Below, piece by piece: positions 26,037-35,424 of a stretch of DNA of 64,000 bases (position 1 is its first letter; each line of letters opens with the position of its first letter). Where the stretch lies: positions 1 to 64,000 of the forward strand of contig QZDW01000021.1 of NCBI GenBank assembly GCA_009917545.1. Direction: 5' to 3'. A program made the translations under genes and the position numbers. The notes under the pieces were generated by a model. That model searched no databases. It had not been told where the DNA came from and saw only the letters and a program-made list of their open reading frames with translations. This stretch comes from a bacterium 1XD42-76 (GTDB taxonomy: Bacteria; Bacillota; Clostridia; Lachnospirales; Lachnospiraceae).

Positions 26037-28007
26037 ATGGAAAAAGAAAAGGCATATAAAGTACTGTCACTGGATCTGTGGGATACTGTAATCCGCAGAG
26101 ACTGCCATCCGGACGAAATCAAGACAATGACAGCAGAATATTTAAGCATCCGGTATGGGAACAAGATAGTACCTGAAAAACGACTGGTTCTGGAGCTTGT
26201 AAACCAGCGTATCCGTTGCGAGCAGCAGTTGGGTAAACTGATGGCAGCGCAGGGCTACGACGATGAATATGAACTCTATGATGTAATCAGGCAATGGCTG
26301 ACATGCATTTTTATACACGACACAGACATTTCCGATGAACTGATCCAGGAGCTTTATCAGTATGAACTGGAAAAGGAACTGGAGCATGCATGCCTGGATT
26401 CTGGCATTATTAAGCAAATAGAACTCTATCACTACGACTCTCTGATAATTATTTCAGATTTTTACATCGGGGCGGATTTTATCCGTCGTCTCCTGGAAAA
26501 AGTCTGCTTTCCGTTCCCGATTTCCCGTATCTATATATCATGTGAATCCCGTTACAATAAACGCTGTTCCAACCTGTTCCGGTATGTTTTAGAGGATTTA
26601 CAGATCGCACCGCAGGAACAGCTTCACATAGGAGACAATGCACATAGCGATGTATCGGTTCCCGATGCATTAGGCATCCATACCATCCACTATCTTCCGC
26701 CTGGGGAGCATGCCAAAAGACTTGATCGGGAGAAAAAATTCCAGCGTAAAATATATAATTCTGCTACAGGATACAGTGATTTTCCCGTACCCCGCACTGA
26801 CATGTCGGTCTTTTTTTCCGGCTTTGTAGGATGGATTGCCGAATACTGCATACAAAAAGGAATAAAAAAGTTATATTTTTTCACCCGGGAAGGAGAATTT
26901 TACAAACAACTGTTTGACATGTGGGCCGCAGCTTCCAGATATAAAAGATATCTGCCGGAAACTTACATCCTGGAAGTAAGCCGTGTCGCAACCTTTCTCC
27001 CCTCGCTCAGAGAAGTGACCACAGAGGAAATGATGCGGATCTGGAATCAGTATTCCTGCCAGTCAATGGCTGCCCTTTTTAAATCGCTTCGTCTGAATGC
27101 AGAGACCGGAAAAACATTCACAGATAAATACGGCATTGATTTTGAAGCGGTTCTGACATATCCGTGGCTTCTGGAACCGGTTCAAATGATGTTTAAAGAT
27201 AACGAGTTTATCAGCTGGATACAGCAGGAGATCAATAACAGCCGACAGTTATTGCTGGAATACTGTCAGTCAAAAGCGCTGACAAGAGATACACAGGAAC
27301 AGATCGGTATCGTTGATATCGGCTGGCGCGGGACGATACAGGATAACCTCTGTTATATTTTCCCAAACTGTTTTATCTGCGGTTTCTATATTGGGCTTGT
27401 CGAGTTTCTGAATCAACAGCCGGCCAATTCAGAGAAACACGGATACATTAATTTTAACCCTAAAAGCAATTCCCTCTTTCATACATTAACGCCGTTTGAA
27501 ATGATTTGCAACTCACCAAACGGAAGTACATTTGAGTATCGAAGAACAGGACAGGGAGTGGCTGCCGTCCGCAGAAAAGAAGAGCAGGAGGATCATATAT
27601 ATTATACTTTTACAAAATCCTACCAGGAACGGATTTTAAATGGGGTTGAGCAGTTATCTGCTTGGGACAGGACACATTATGTCCTTCCTCTCCAGTACCA
27701 TACGGATGCATTTCATGCACTTTATCTTTTTTGCTGTTACCCGGAAACGGAATGCGCCAATGCATACTTTTCTCTGGTTCACAATGAAGAATTTGGAGTG
27801 GGAGAATATGTGGATAAAAGGACCAGACTGCAGCTTATGCTAATGGTGTCTGCCATATTCAGCAAAAAAAAGCGTATAGAATTTAAAAATTTTCTACTGG
27901 AAACGACATGGCCCCAAGGATATCTGAAAAAATATCATTTGACGCCGCTGTTAAATATTTACAATCGGATTGTCGAAAAATATGATGCGCAAAATGCACA
28001 AAAATAA
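26037..28007 (+). CDS. HAD-superfamily hydrolase with extra C-terminal domain (COG5610-like)
   Basis: The protein is 656 residues. The N-terminal HAD domain has LSLDLWDTVIRRD (nucleophile and acid/base Asp), IIISDFYIG and HIGDNAHSDVSVP. The C-terminal half (KLYFFTREGEFY, VDIGWRGTIQDN) is like that of the GT2-HAD fusion at 1923-5015 (LYFMSRDGYLP, VDMGYSGRIQGA). Start: ATG at 26037 with AAGGGATA upstream; the earlier ATG at 26010 overlaps the previous gene. It stands alone here, whereas in the first cassette the same module is fused to a glycosyltransferase. A phosphatase or phosphotransferase role in glycan assembly is likely; the substrate is unknown. Confidence 0.8.
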   Translation: MEKEKAYKVLSLDLWDTVIRRDCHPDEIKTMTAEYLSIRYGNKIVPEKRLVLELVNQRIRCEQQLGKLMAAQGYDDEYELYDVIRQWLTCIFIHDTDISDELIQELYQYELEKELEHACLDSGIIKQIELYHYDSLIIISDFYIGADFIRRLLEKVCFPFPISRIYISCESRYNKRCSNLFRYVLEDLQIAPQEQLHIGDNAHSDVSVPDALGIHTIHYLPPGEHAKRLDREKKFQRKIYNSATGYSDFPVPRTDMSVFFSGFVGWIAEYCIQKGIKKLYFFTREGEFYKQLFDMWAAASRYKRYLPETYILEVSRVATFLPSLREVTTEEMMRIWNQYSCQSMAALFKSLRLNAETGKTFTDKYGIDFEAVLTYPWLLEPVQMMFKDNEFISWIQQEINNSRQLLLEYCQSKALTRDTQEQIGIVDIGWRGTIQDNLCYIFPNCFICGFYIGLVEFLNQQPANSEKHGYINFNPKSNSLFHTLTPFEMICNSPNGSTFEYRRTGQGVAAVRRKEEQEDHIYYTFTKSYQERILNGVEQLSAWDRTHYVLPLQYHTDAFHALYLFCCYPETECANAYFSLVHNEEFGVGEYVDKRTRLQLMLMVSAIFSKKKRIEFKNFLLETTWPQGYLKKYHLTPLLNIYNRIVEKYDAQNAQK

Positions 28008-28027
28008 TAAAGGAGTATAAGACTTAT

Positions 28028-28453
28028 ATGAGATCCGCTATATTTAAAAAAATATTGTATGTAATATATTGCACGGTACTTTTGACGCTTCCATCAGTTG
28101 CATTTGGCAGCGAAAGGGAGGATCTGGTTTCCTTTGGGCAATATGACGAATATGGTAGTATCTTTGGCGCAGAGTACGATCCTGAAAACGGCAATACCTC
28201 GAAATGGTTGACGATAAAACCAGGGGAAAATGGTGTCCGAATTATTAATGATGATAATACTGATATTTTTATGGTTGACAAATATGGCGGCATTTATATT
28301 AATGGACAGTTGTATGTTAATGGTGAGGAATATGTGCAATACACACCTGAAGGCTTTTCGCCGGAAAACGGTTTTCTTTATTTTTTAATTATCATAAGTC
28401 TTTGTTTTAACATATTTCTGTATCGAAAAGTAAAAAAGATAATTATGCCGTAA
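28028..28453 (+). CDS. Exported protein with signal peptide and C-terminal membrane anchor, unknown function
   Basis: This 141-residue protein was not recognised. It has a signal peptide of about 27 residues ending VAFGS, an acidic extracytoplasmic domain of about 75 residues (DDNTDIFMVDKYGGIYINGQ), and a C-terminal span followed by basic residues (YRKVKKI). This makes it a surface-facing membrane protein anchored at its end. GGAG lies 13 bases before the ATG. It sits between the HAD gene and an acyltransferase gene, so it probably serves the assembled glycan. The repeated strand-like Asp/Gly/Asn pattern resembles intramolecular β-repeats, but this is weak. Confidence 0.65.
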   Translation: MRSAIFKKILYVIYCTVLLTLPSVAFGSEREDLVSFGQYDEYGSIFGAEYDPENGNTSKWLTIKPGENGVRIINDDNTDIFMVDKYGGIYINGQLYVNGEEYVQYTPEGFSPENGFLYFLIIISLCFNIFLYRKVKKIIMP

Positions 28454-28533
28454 GCTTTTTGGAATAAATATAAACTGCACTGTCATCCCAAGCCACCAGA
28501 TAGAGTGTAATAGCAGAATATGGAGAACAATAC

Positions 28534-29574
28534 ATGGGTATCACAAAAAGGATCATAGGACTTGATCTGGTTAGATTTTTAGCTGCATTAGGTATTATAG
28601 CATATCATTATTTCTTCATTGGAGTAATTCAAGGGTTTTACTCCGGCGATGTCTTTTGGTCTATCGCCTTTTGGGGGGAGCTGGGGGGCGATATATTTTT
28701 TATCCTCTCCGGTTTTGTCATTTTATTTTCGACAGAAAGCAGACGATCTCCTTCTGGATTTTTGCAAGGACGACTTCTCAGGATCTATCCTTCATTTGTG
28801 ATTTGTTCTGCCATTACGCTCCTTTTAGGAATGATTATGCCAAATACTGACGCCGGAGATCTTATATACAGATGGGCGAATTCTCTAACGCTTTGTTGTG
28901 ATATTTGGGGAGTACAGCCACTGAGCTCTATTTATTGGACGTTAATGGTCGAAATAAAATTTTATCTTCTGGTAGCTATTGTAATGAAACTGGGAATATG
29001 GGAAAAATATAGATATCAAATCTTATCATTCTGGATTTACCTTTCTCTTTTTAATACCCTCGGGCCGCAGTGGAATTGGATGAAGCTATTATTTAATTCT
29101 AATTATTCAGGGCATTTCGCAGTGGGGATTATTTTGTATTTACGATATAAGGGTGAAAAAAACAAGTGGATGCCACTGATACTGGGAGGTGGGATCTGGC
29201 TCATATACAAAAACTGCGTCAGTTATACACAATGGATCCGCGGAATTTTTCCGGAGCTGCTTTATTCCGATACAGATATATTATTCGCAGTAATCATAAT
29301 GGTATTAATGATATATCTTGCTTCAAATTTAACGTTGCAGGGCAGAGCTTTCAACAAAATTATTCCCTTTTTAGGGTCCTGGTCGTACACAATTTATCTG
29401 ATCCATGCAGATTTTGGATATTTTATCAGAACACAGTATTATAATAAGCTGATTGTCTGGATTCCTGGGATAGCCAATGTTGTGAACGAATATGTCATTA
29501 TGGCCGCTGCCGTTCTGCTGTCATTTCTATTGTCATTTATTGTATTAAAGATTGTAAATTGCCTGACAAAATAG
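28534..29574 (+). CDS. Acyltransferase 3 family membrane protein (OafA-like)
   Basis: This 346-residue protein has about ten hydrophobic spans. Family marks are LDLVRFLAALGIIAYH (with the conserved Arg and His of acyltransferase 3 proteins), GGDIFFILSGFV and YWTLMVEIKFYLL. Such enzymes acetylate or otherwise acylate an exported glycan using a cytoplasmic acyl donor. The GGAGAAC site precedes the ATG. A hairpin followed by T6 lies just after the gene (29601-29646), so transcription may partly end here. A second family member is at 41705-42826. Confidence 0.85.
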   Translation: MGITKRIIGLDLVRFLAALGIIAYHYFFIGVIQGFYSGDVFWSIAFWGELGGDIFFILSGFVILFSTESRRSPSGFLQGRLLRIYPSFVICSAITLLLGMIMPNTDAGDLIYRWANSLTLCCDIWGVQPLSSIYWTLMVEIKFYLLVAIVMKLGIWEKYRYQILSFWIYLSLFNTLGPQWNWMKLLFNSNYSGHFAVGIILYLRYKGEKNKWMPLILGGGIWLIYKNCVSYTQWIRGIFPELLYSDTDILFAVIIMVLMIYLASNLTLQGRAFNKIIPFLGSWSYTIYLIHADFGYFIRTQYYNKLIVWIPGIANVVNEYVIMAAAVLLSFLLSFIVLKIVNCLTK

Positions 29575-29600
29575 CAGGCTGACTGATTCTCTTATAGCAG

Positions 29601-29646
29601 ATACGACGATTATTCATATATTACGGCGGGAATGTCGTATTTTTTA
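29601..29646 (+). terminator. Probable intrinsic terminator or attenuator
   Basis: ATACGAC (29601) pairs with GTCGTAT (29634), with a further ATTC/GAAT pairing inside, followed directly by six T. It lies between the acyltransferase gene and the sulfatase-fold gene, so it could separate the glycan-export part of the operon from the decoration part. Confidence 0.55.
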
Positions 29647-29672
29647 TTTCGATGTTGAGGAGGCCATACGCT

Positions 29673-31319
29673 ATGATAAAGGACAGAATATCGTTTATAA
29701 AAGGTGCCCGTGGGAGTATTTTATGCTCTTTCGCATTCTCCTTTTTACTGTTTATCTACGGTCCACTGGAAATGTATTTAACAAATCAGGATGATTTCTG
29801 GTTTGATTTTTATACATTATTTCCGGTTTCCTTAAGAGCATTTCTTATATTCAGCGCTGCCTGTATTGCCTTATTTCTGGGAATATATGTCGTAAAAATA
29901 CAGTTATACAAGATTACTCTATGCATTTTTTTTGCTGCTTTTATTGCATCTTATATACAGGGGACATTTCTATCGAATGGCCTCCCCCCGTTAGATGGCC
30001 GTGACATAGATTGGAGTGCTTATGCATCCGGATACCGGACTTCTGTCATTTTGTGGTTGTCTATCTGCATCTCCGTTATGATTTCTTTGAAAAAATCCGG
30101 TTTCATAAGACTTAATAGATTCATTATCCTGATTACGTCGTTGCTATTTTTGCTACTCGGTATTTCAAGTATTCTGCTATGTATTACGAATAACGGTTTT
30201 TACAGGAAAAATATTGGCATTGCGACAACTAAAAATCAATTTGAAATGTCCACAAACCAAAATTTCATTATTTTGCTATTCGATACGATTGATGCAGATG
30301 TTTTTAGTGCCCTTTTGGAATCAAATCCGGAATATCGAGAAGTTTTCCGGGATTTCACATATTATGATAACACAATGGGGGCATATCCGTTCACCAAAAT
30401 GTCGATTCCTTTTATTTTATCAGGTGAATGGTATGAAAACAAAACGGCTTTTAATTTTTATCAATGGAAAGCGTTTGACCATTCACCATTGTTAAATGAA
30501 TTAAGTGACAGAGGATTTAAGATTGGGATTTATGATCAGGCGCTCAGTCTCAGTAACCCCAATAGCCGTTATGACAATATAACTGATATTCCGGCCACAG
30601 TAAGTTCAGACCTGGAATTTGCCTGTTATATTAGCCAATTATCGGGGATAAAGTATGCTCCCTTTTTTTTAAAGCCTCTTTGCTATGAAGCTCCGGAGAA
30701 AATAAATGCTTTAAAAAGGCCGACGGAAGAAACACAGTATTCTTATTTTAAATGGGCGAATCTTGCCTTTTATATTGAAATTTTTGATTGCGATACGACA
30801 TTCACAAATGATAATGTTTTTAAATTTATTCATTTGGAAGGCGCCCATCTGCCGCATCGTTTTGATAAGACTGTCCGGCTGATCGAAAACGGGACCTACA
30901 GCCAAGATGTCGAAGCATGCATAACAATTACATCAGGCTATTTAAATAAATTAAAACTTAGTAACGTGTACGATAACTCCATCATTATCATTATGTCGGA
31001 TCATGGCTATAATGGTCCTGATTCGTTTGAAGGACGCCAGCATCCTTTTTTTCTTGTAAAGGGTCTGAATGAAGCCCATGAAATGAATATAGACCATGCT
31101 CCAATCTCCTATGAAGATCTGCAAAAAGCTTATACGCGGTTACTGGCAGGAAATAAAAGTGATGATATTTTTGACTATAAAGAGGGGGATGCAAGAGAGC
31201 GAAGGTATTTACTTTATCAATATTATACAGAGTCTCATATGGATGAATACCTTCAACATGGTGAAGCAGGCGATCTGACTACGTTGCTTCCAAGCGGACG
31301 CGTTTTTGATCGTCATTAG
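29673..31319 (+). CDS. Membrane-anchored sulfatase/alkaline-phosphatase-fold enzyme, second copy
   Basis: The protein is 548 residues. Five membrane spans (to about residue 180) are followed by an extracytoplasmic catalytic domain with ILLFDTIDADVF, a probable nucleophile Thr in YPFTKMSIPFILSG, HLEGAHLPHRF and IIMSDHGYNG. These are metal-site motifs of the LTA synthase/phosphoethanolamine transferase superfamily. AGGAGG 11 bases upstream selects the ATG at 29673 over the one at 29652. Like its relative at 9242, it precedes a YidC/TagF fusion gene, so the two enzymes probably act on the same surface polymer. Whether it transfers or removes a phospho group is open. Confidence 0.8.
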   Translation: MIKDRISFIKGARGSILCSFAFSFLLFIYGPLEMYLTNQDDFWFDFYTLFPVSLRAFLIFSAACIALFLGIYVVKIQLYKITLCIFFAAFIASYIQGTFLSNGLPPLDGRDIDWSAYASGYRTSVILWLSICISVMISLKKSGFIRLNRFIILITSLLFLLLGISSILLCITNNGFYRKNIGIATTKNQFEMSTNQNFIILLFDTIDADVFSALLESNPEYREVFRDFTYYDNTMGAYPFTKMSIPFILSGEWYENKTAFNFYQWKAFDHSPLLNELSDRGFKIGIYDQALSLSNPNSRYDNITDIPATVSSDLEFACYISQLSGIKYAPFFLKPLCYEAPEKINALKRPTEETQYSYFKWANLAFYIEIFDCDTTFTNDNVFKFIHLEGAHLPHRFDKTVRLIENGTYSQDVEACITITSGYLNKLKLSNVYDNSIIIIMSDHGYNGPDSFEGRQHPFFLVKGLNEAHEMNIDHAPISYEDLQKAYTRLLAGNKSDDIFDYKEGDARERRYLLYQYYTESHMDEYLQHGEAGDLTTLLPSGRVFDRH

Positions 31320-31404
31320 ACATCCACATTATGTTGAGTAATAATGATCGTCCTTGGTATTCTTGCAAATCTGCCTCAAAAATAAACAAGGAGAAAAACG
31401 CGGT

Positions 31405-33495
31405 ATGCTTGATTTTCTAACCGTCCCCTTCGGCGCTCTCATGCGCCTTTGTTACCAGCTTACAGACAGCTACGGCCTGGCCATTATCCTATTTACCCTG
31501 CTGACCAAAATCATTCTGTTCCCTTTAAACATCATGGTTCAAAAAAATTCTATCCGGATGATAAAAATCCAGCCAAAGCTGAATGAAATTGCTGCCCGGC
31601 ACGCTGCCAATCCGGAGTTGGCCTCCGAGGAGCAGCTAAAGCTCTATAAGCAGGAAAATTACCACCCTCTGGCAGGCCTTACCCCCATGATGATCCAGAT
31701 TCCTCTGGTATTGGGAGTACTCCAGGTGATTTACCATCCGTTAAGGCACCTTCTTGGACTTTCCAAGGCCGTGACGGATGGACTGAGCCTTCATACTATA
31801 AAGCTTTTAAATCTTAGCGAGGCCGGAAGCGCTATTGAGGCAGCGACTGTCCGTCTGGTTCAGGAACCTGCCTATTCGGCCTCTTTCCTCGCCCTGGACA
31901 TCCCGGGGATGGATAGCATTGTGATGGACATCCAGCAGTTTTCCATGAATTTTTCCGGTATTGATCTCTCTGCAACGCCATCCTTTTACAAACTCAATCT
32001 GCTCCTTCTGATTCCCGTTTTAGCCGGCGCCAGCTCCTGGCTCTTATGTGTGTGCCAGAACCGGGTGAATGTTCTGCAGCGGGAGCAGGGGCGGTTCGGA
32101 AAATGGGGAATGGCAGTCTTTTTGATTCTCTTTTCCGTCTATTTTACCCTCATTGTTCCAGCCGGTGTGGGAATCTACTGGACAGCGAGCAACCTGTTTT
32201 CGATTGCGGCCATGTACCTTGTAAACTGGATGTATAAGCCTGCGGATTACATCGACTATGAGGCGCTGGAAAAAAGCAAGGCGCTTCTGGCGCAGAGCCG
32301 GGAGGAAGAGAAAAAACACCGCCTGACAAAGGAGGAGAAAGCGCGTGCCAGGGCAGATTACCGTGCTTTCTGTAAGGATGAGAATAAAAAGCTTGTTTTC
32401 TATTCGGAAAAGAGCGGGTTTTATAAATATTTTAAGGATGTCATCGAATATATCCTGAGTCATTCCGATGTGGCTATCCATTATGTTACCAGCGATCCCA
32501 AAGATGCGGTTTTTAACCATCCGAATCCGCAAATCCACCCGTATTTTATTGATGACAACCGCCTGATCCCACTCTTTATGAAGATTGACAGCGAGATTGC
32601 CGTCATGACTGTGCCGGATATCGGTAACTTTCATCTGAAGCGTTCCTATGTCCGGAAGGATGTGGAATATATCTACATGTTCCATTACCCCTTAAGTACG
32701 ACAATGGTCCTGCGGAAAGGGGCTCTGGATCACTACGATACGATTTTCTGTGTGGGAAAATTCCAGTTTGACGAGATCCGGCAGACGGAAGCACTTTACG
32801 GCCTCCCGGAAAAGAAGCTGGTGGAGTGCGGTTACGGCCTGCTGGAGGATCTGACCCGTAAATATGAACAGATGGAGGTACCGAACCGTACACGCAAAAA
32901 GATACTGATCGCGCCCTCCTGGCAGGAGGATAACATCCTTGACAGTTGTATTGATGAACTGCTCGGGCAGCTTCTGGGGAAAGGGTTTGATCTTTATGTC
33001 CGCCCGCATCCGGAGTATGTGAAGCGATACGGCATCCGCATGACAGAGACAGTAAACCGCTATTCGGATTATTCCGGGGACGATCTGCATTTCGAACTGG
33101 ATTTTTCGAACAGCGATTCCCTGTATGATTCGGATCTTGTCATTTCTGACTGGTCCGGAACGGCCTATGAGTTTGCTTTTATTACCAGAAAGCCTGTGCT
33201 CTTTATCAATACGCCGCCCAAGATCAATAATCCAGAATATGATCAGATACAGGCTGTTCCCTTAGAGCTCACGCTGCGCAGCCAGGTCGGGCTCTCCTTG
33301 AACCCGGACGAGTTATCTAAAACAGAAGCCAGCATCCGCACCCTGCTCTCTTCCGGTGAGGCCTGGCGGTCAAGAATCACGGAAATTCTGAACGCTACGA
33401 TCTCTAATCCGGGAAAGAGCGGTGAAATCGGCGGCGCCTACATTTTAAATCAGCTAAAGGAGAAAACAGGAAATGAAAGTGGAGCAATTTACTGA
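31405..33495 (+). CDS. YidC/Oxa1-like insertase domain fused to CDP-glycerol transferase-like domain, second copy
   Basis: This 696-residue paralogue of the protein at 11615 opens with a YidC part (residues 1 to about 280: LTKIILFPLNIMVQ, IQPKLNEIAARH, ENYHPLAGLTPMMIQIPL, GIYWTASNLFS). The C-terminal TagB/TagF-like part has RPHP and DWSGTAYEFAF. The usual HGT motif reads HYP at about 427-429, so the acceptor or donor pocket differs from copy one. Start: ATG at 31405 with AAGGAG upstream. It overlaps the phosphonopyruvate decarboxylase gene by 23 bp, which ties it to phosphonate synthesis. It is proposed to move a CMP-linked phosphonate onto a membrane-bound glycan; this is inference. Confidence 0.85.
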   Translation: MLDFLTVPFGALMRLCYQLTDSYGLAIILFTLLTKIILFPLNIMVQKNSIRMIKIQPKLNEIAARHAANPELASEEQLKLYKQENYHPLAGLTPMMIQIPLVLGVLQVIYHPLRHLLGLSKAVTDGLSLHTIKLLNLSEAGSAIEAATVRLVQEPAYSASFLALDIPGMDSIVMDIQQFSMNFSGIDLSATPSFYKLNLLLLIPVLAGASSWLLCVCQNRVNVLQREQGRFGKWGMAVFLILFSVYFTLIVPAGVGIYWTASNLFSIAAMYLVNWMYKPADYIDYEALEKSKALLAQSREEEKKHRLTKEEKARARADYRAFCKDENKKLVFYSEKSGFYKYFKDVIEYILSHSDVAIHYVTSDPKDAVFNHPNPQIHPYFIDDNRLIPLFMKIDSEIAVMTVPDIGNFHLKRSYVRKDVEYIYMFHYPLSTTMVLRKGALDHYDTIFCVGKFQFDEIRQTEALYGLPEKKLVECGYGLLEDLTRKYEQMEVPNRTRKKILIAPSWQEDNILDSCIDELLGQLLGKGFDLYVRPHPEYVKRYGIRMTETVNRYSDYSGDDLHFELDFSNSDSLYDSDLVISDWSGTAYEFAFITRKPVLFINTPPKINNPEYDQIQAVPLELTLRSQVGLSLNPDELSKTEASIRTLLSSGEAWRSRITEILNATISNPGKSGEIGGAYILNQLKEKTGNESGAIY

Positions 33496-34600
33496 GCATC
33501 TGAGATCAGAGGGGGTCGGATTTTACACGGGAGTACCGGATTCCCAGTTAAAACCGCTCTGTAATTATCTGATGGATACATACAAGATCGGCAGGGAACA
33601 TATCATTGCCGCCAATGAGGGGAACTGTACCGCCATTGCCGCCGGATATCACCTTGCAACCGGCAAAATCCCGCTGGTTTATATGCAGAACAGCGGGATC
33701 GGCAACATGATAAATCCGGCCGCTTCCCTCTTAAATGACAGAGTTTATGGGATTCCCTGTGTATTCGTCGTGGGGTGGCGGGGAGAGCCCGGCGTCCCGG
33801 ATGAACCCCAGCATATCTTTCAGGGGCAGGTAACACAGACGCTCCTGGAAGATATGGATATCCTGTCCTTTATCCTCTCGCCGGAAACGACGGAGGAGGA
33901 GCTTACCGCGTTTCTGGCCCGGGGAAAAGAGAGGCTTGCTGCGGGAAAAAGCATTGCCTTCCTTGTAAAAAAAGGGGCACTGTCATATGAAAAAGCATTC
34001 GTTTATCAGAATGAAAACAGAATGATGCGTGAGGAAATCATTCGACACATCGTGAACGGCTCGGGCGATGACATTCTCGTTTCCACAACAGGCAAAGCCT
34101 CCAGAGAGCTTTTTGAAATCCGGGAGGGGAACCGCCAGTCCCATCAGTATGATTTCCTTACGGTCGGCTCAATGGGGCACTGCTCCTCGATCGCTCTGGG
34201 AATAGCCATGAATGTGCAAAAAACGGTCTGGTGCTTGGACGGCGACGGGGCCGCGCTCATGCATATGGGAGGGATGGCTGTCATCGGTGCGAACAGGCCG
34301 GAGAACCTGGTCCATGTCGTGATCAATAACGGGGCTCATGAGACGGTAGGAGGAATGCCTACCGTAGCCCAAAGAATTGACCTGTGCCGGATTGCCGCGG
34401 GATGTGGGTATCCGCAGGTATTTCATGCCGATGATTTTCAAGAGCTGGATGCGGCAGTCCTTGCCGCCAGGCAGGCAAAGGCCCTGACTTTCATTGAAGC
34501 TTCCGCCGCGATCGGGGCAAGGGAGGAGCTGGGAAGGCCGACGATTGCTCCCCAGGAAAACAAACGACATTTTATGCAGTATCTGAGCACGCTTCACTGA
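33473..34600 (+). CDS. ppd: Phosphonopyruvate decarboxylase
   Basis: The protein is 375 residues and uses thiamine diphosphate to turn phosphonopyruvate into phosphonoacetaldehyde, the step that makes phosphonate synthesis irreversible. Motifs: FYTGVPDSQLKPLCNYL, Glu49 region NEGNCTAIAAGYHLATG, QNSGIGNMINP, and the ThDP-binding GDG (257-259) to NN (285-286) pair. The length is normal for the family (also called AepY). The neighbours supply the steps before (PEP mutase, 35425) and after (Fe-alcohol dehydrogenase, 36723). Its start lies inside the YidC/TagF fusion gene, so the two are probably translationally coupled. Confidence 0.92.
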   Translation: MKVEQFTEHLRSEGVGFYTGVPDSQLKPLCNYLMDTYKIGREHIIAANEGNCTAIAAGYHLATGKIPLVYMQNSGIGNMINPAASLLNDRVYGIPCVFVVGWRGEPGVPDEPQHIFQGQVTQTLLEDMDILSFILSPETTEEELTAFLARGKERLAAGKSIAFLVKKGALSYEKAFVYQNENRMMREEIIRHIVNGSGDDILVSTTGKASRELFEIREGNRQSHQYDFLTVGSMGHCSSIALGIAMNVQKTVWCLDGDGAALMHMGGMAVIGANRPENLVHVVINNGAHETVGGMPTVAQRIDLCRIAAGCGYPQVFHADDFQELDAAVLAARQAKALTFIEASAAIGAREELGRPTIAPQENKRHFMQYLSTLH

Positions 34601-34616
34601 GGAAAGGAACCGTACC

Positions 34617-35336
34617 ATGAAAGCACTGATTTTAAATTCCGGTGTCGGGAGCCGGATGGGAGCCATCACTGCCGCACATCCCAAGTGCATGACGCCCATT
34701 ACAGAAACCGATACGATTTTAAGCCGTCAGCTAAGGCTGATTAAACAGAGTGGAATCCGGGAGGTCGTCATTACCACAGGGCCGTCGGCCGGCATGCTGA
34801 TGTCCTACTGTGAGAGCCTGGGATTCGATCTGAACTATGAATTTATACATAACCCGCTCTTTCTTCAGACGAACTACATCTACTCCATTTACCTTGCCAG
34901 GCACGAGGCAGAGGATGACCTGCTCCTGATGCATGGCGACCTTGTCTTTGAGGCAGGACTCCCCGGAGAAATGCTGAGCAGGAATGGGAGCAGCATGGTA
35001 ATTAGTACGGCTCTTCCGCTCCCTGAAAAGGACTTCAAGGCGGTCGTTGCGGACGGCCTCATTAAAAAGGTGGGGATTGAGTACTTTGAACAGGCATACG
35101 CCGCCCAGCCGCTCTATAAGCTCACAAGGCGGGACTGGGGGATCTGGCTCGCGAAAATCTGTGAATACTGCAGGCGCGGGGAACGAGGATGTTATGCTGA
35201 AAATGCACTGAACGAGGTATCCGGTCAATGCGGGATTTACAGCTTTGATGTCGGGATGCGTCTGTGTCGTGAAATTGATACTACCGACGATCTTAAGGAG
35301 GTGCGGGAGCTGCTGAAAGAGACAGAGGAAGGCTGA
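34617..35336 (+). CDS. Nucleotidyltransferase, PntC-like (phosphonate cytidylyltransferase)
   Basis: This 239-residue single-domain nucleotidyltransferase has LILNSGVGSRMG in place of the usual AAGxGxRL, then PKCMTPI and LLLMHGDLVFE. Its place between phosphonopyruvate decarboxylase and PEP mutase genes matches PntC-type enzymes, which join CTP to a phosphonate such as 2-aminoethylphosphonate. Here a dehydrogenase replaces the aminotransferase, so CMP-2-hydroxyethylphosphonate is the more likely product; this is inference. GGAAAGGA lies 8 bases before the ATG. The gene is related to those at 13983 and 14673. Confidence 0.8.
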   Translation: MKALILNSGVGSRMGAITAAHPKCMTPITETDTILSRQLRLIKQSGIREVVITTGPSAGMLMSYCESLGFDLNYEFIHNPLFLQTNYIYSIYLARHEAEDDLLLMHGDLVFEAGLPGEMLSRNGSSMVISTALPLPEKDFKAVVADGLIKKVGIEYFEQAYAAQPLYKLTRRDWGIWLAKICEYCRRGERGCYAENALNEVSGQCGIYSFDVGMRLCREIDTTDDLKEVRELLKETEEG

Positions 35337-35424
35337 CCGCATTTCAGGGCCGGCCGCTCCGGCTCCCCGTCGATGGTTCTCTCCGGACGGCAGATACCGG
35401 AAGGAATGGAGGAAGAGAAAACAC

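Noticed and set aside
34144-34699. Antisense frames at the phosphonopyruvate decarboxylase/cytidylyltransferase boundary
   Set aside because: They are shadows of two well-supported + strand genes.
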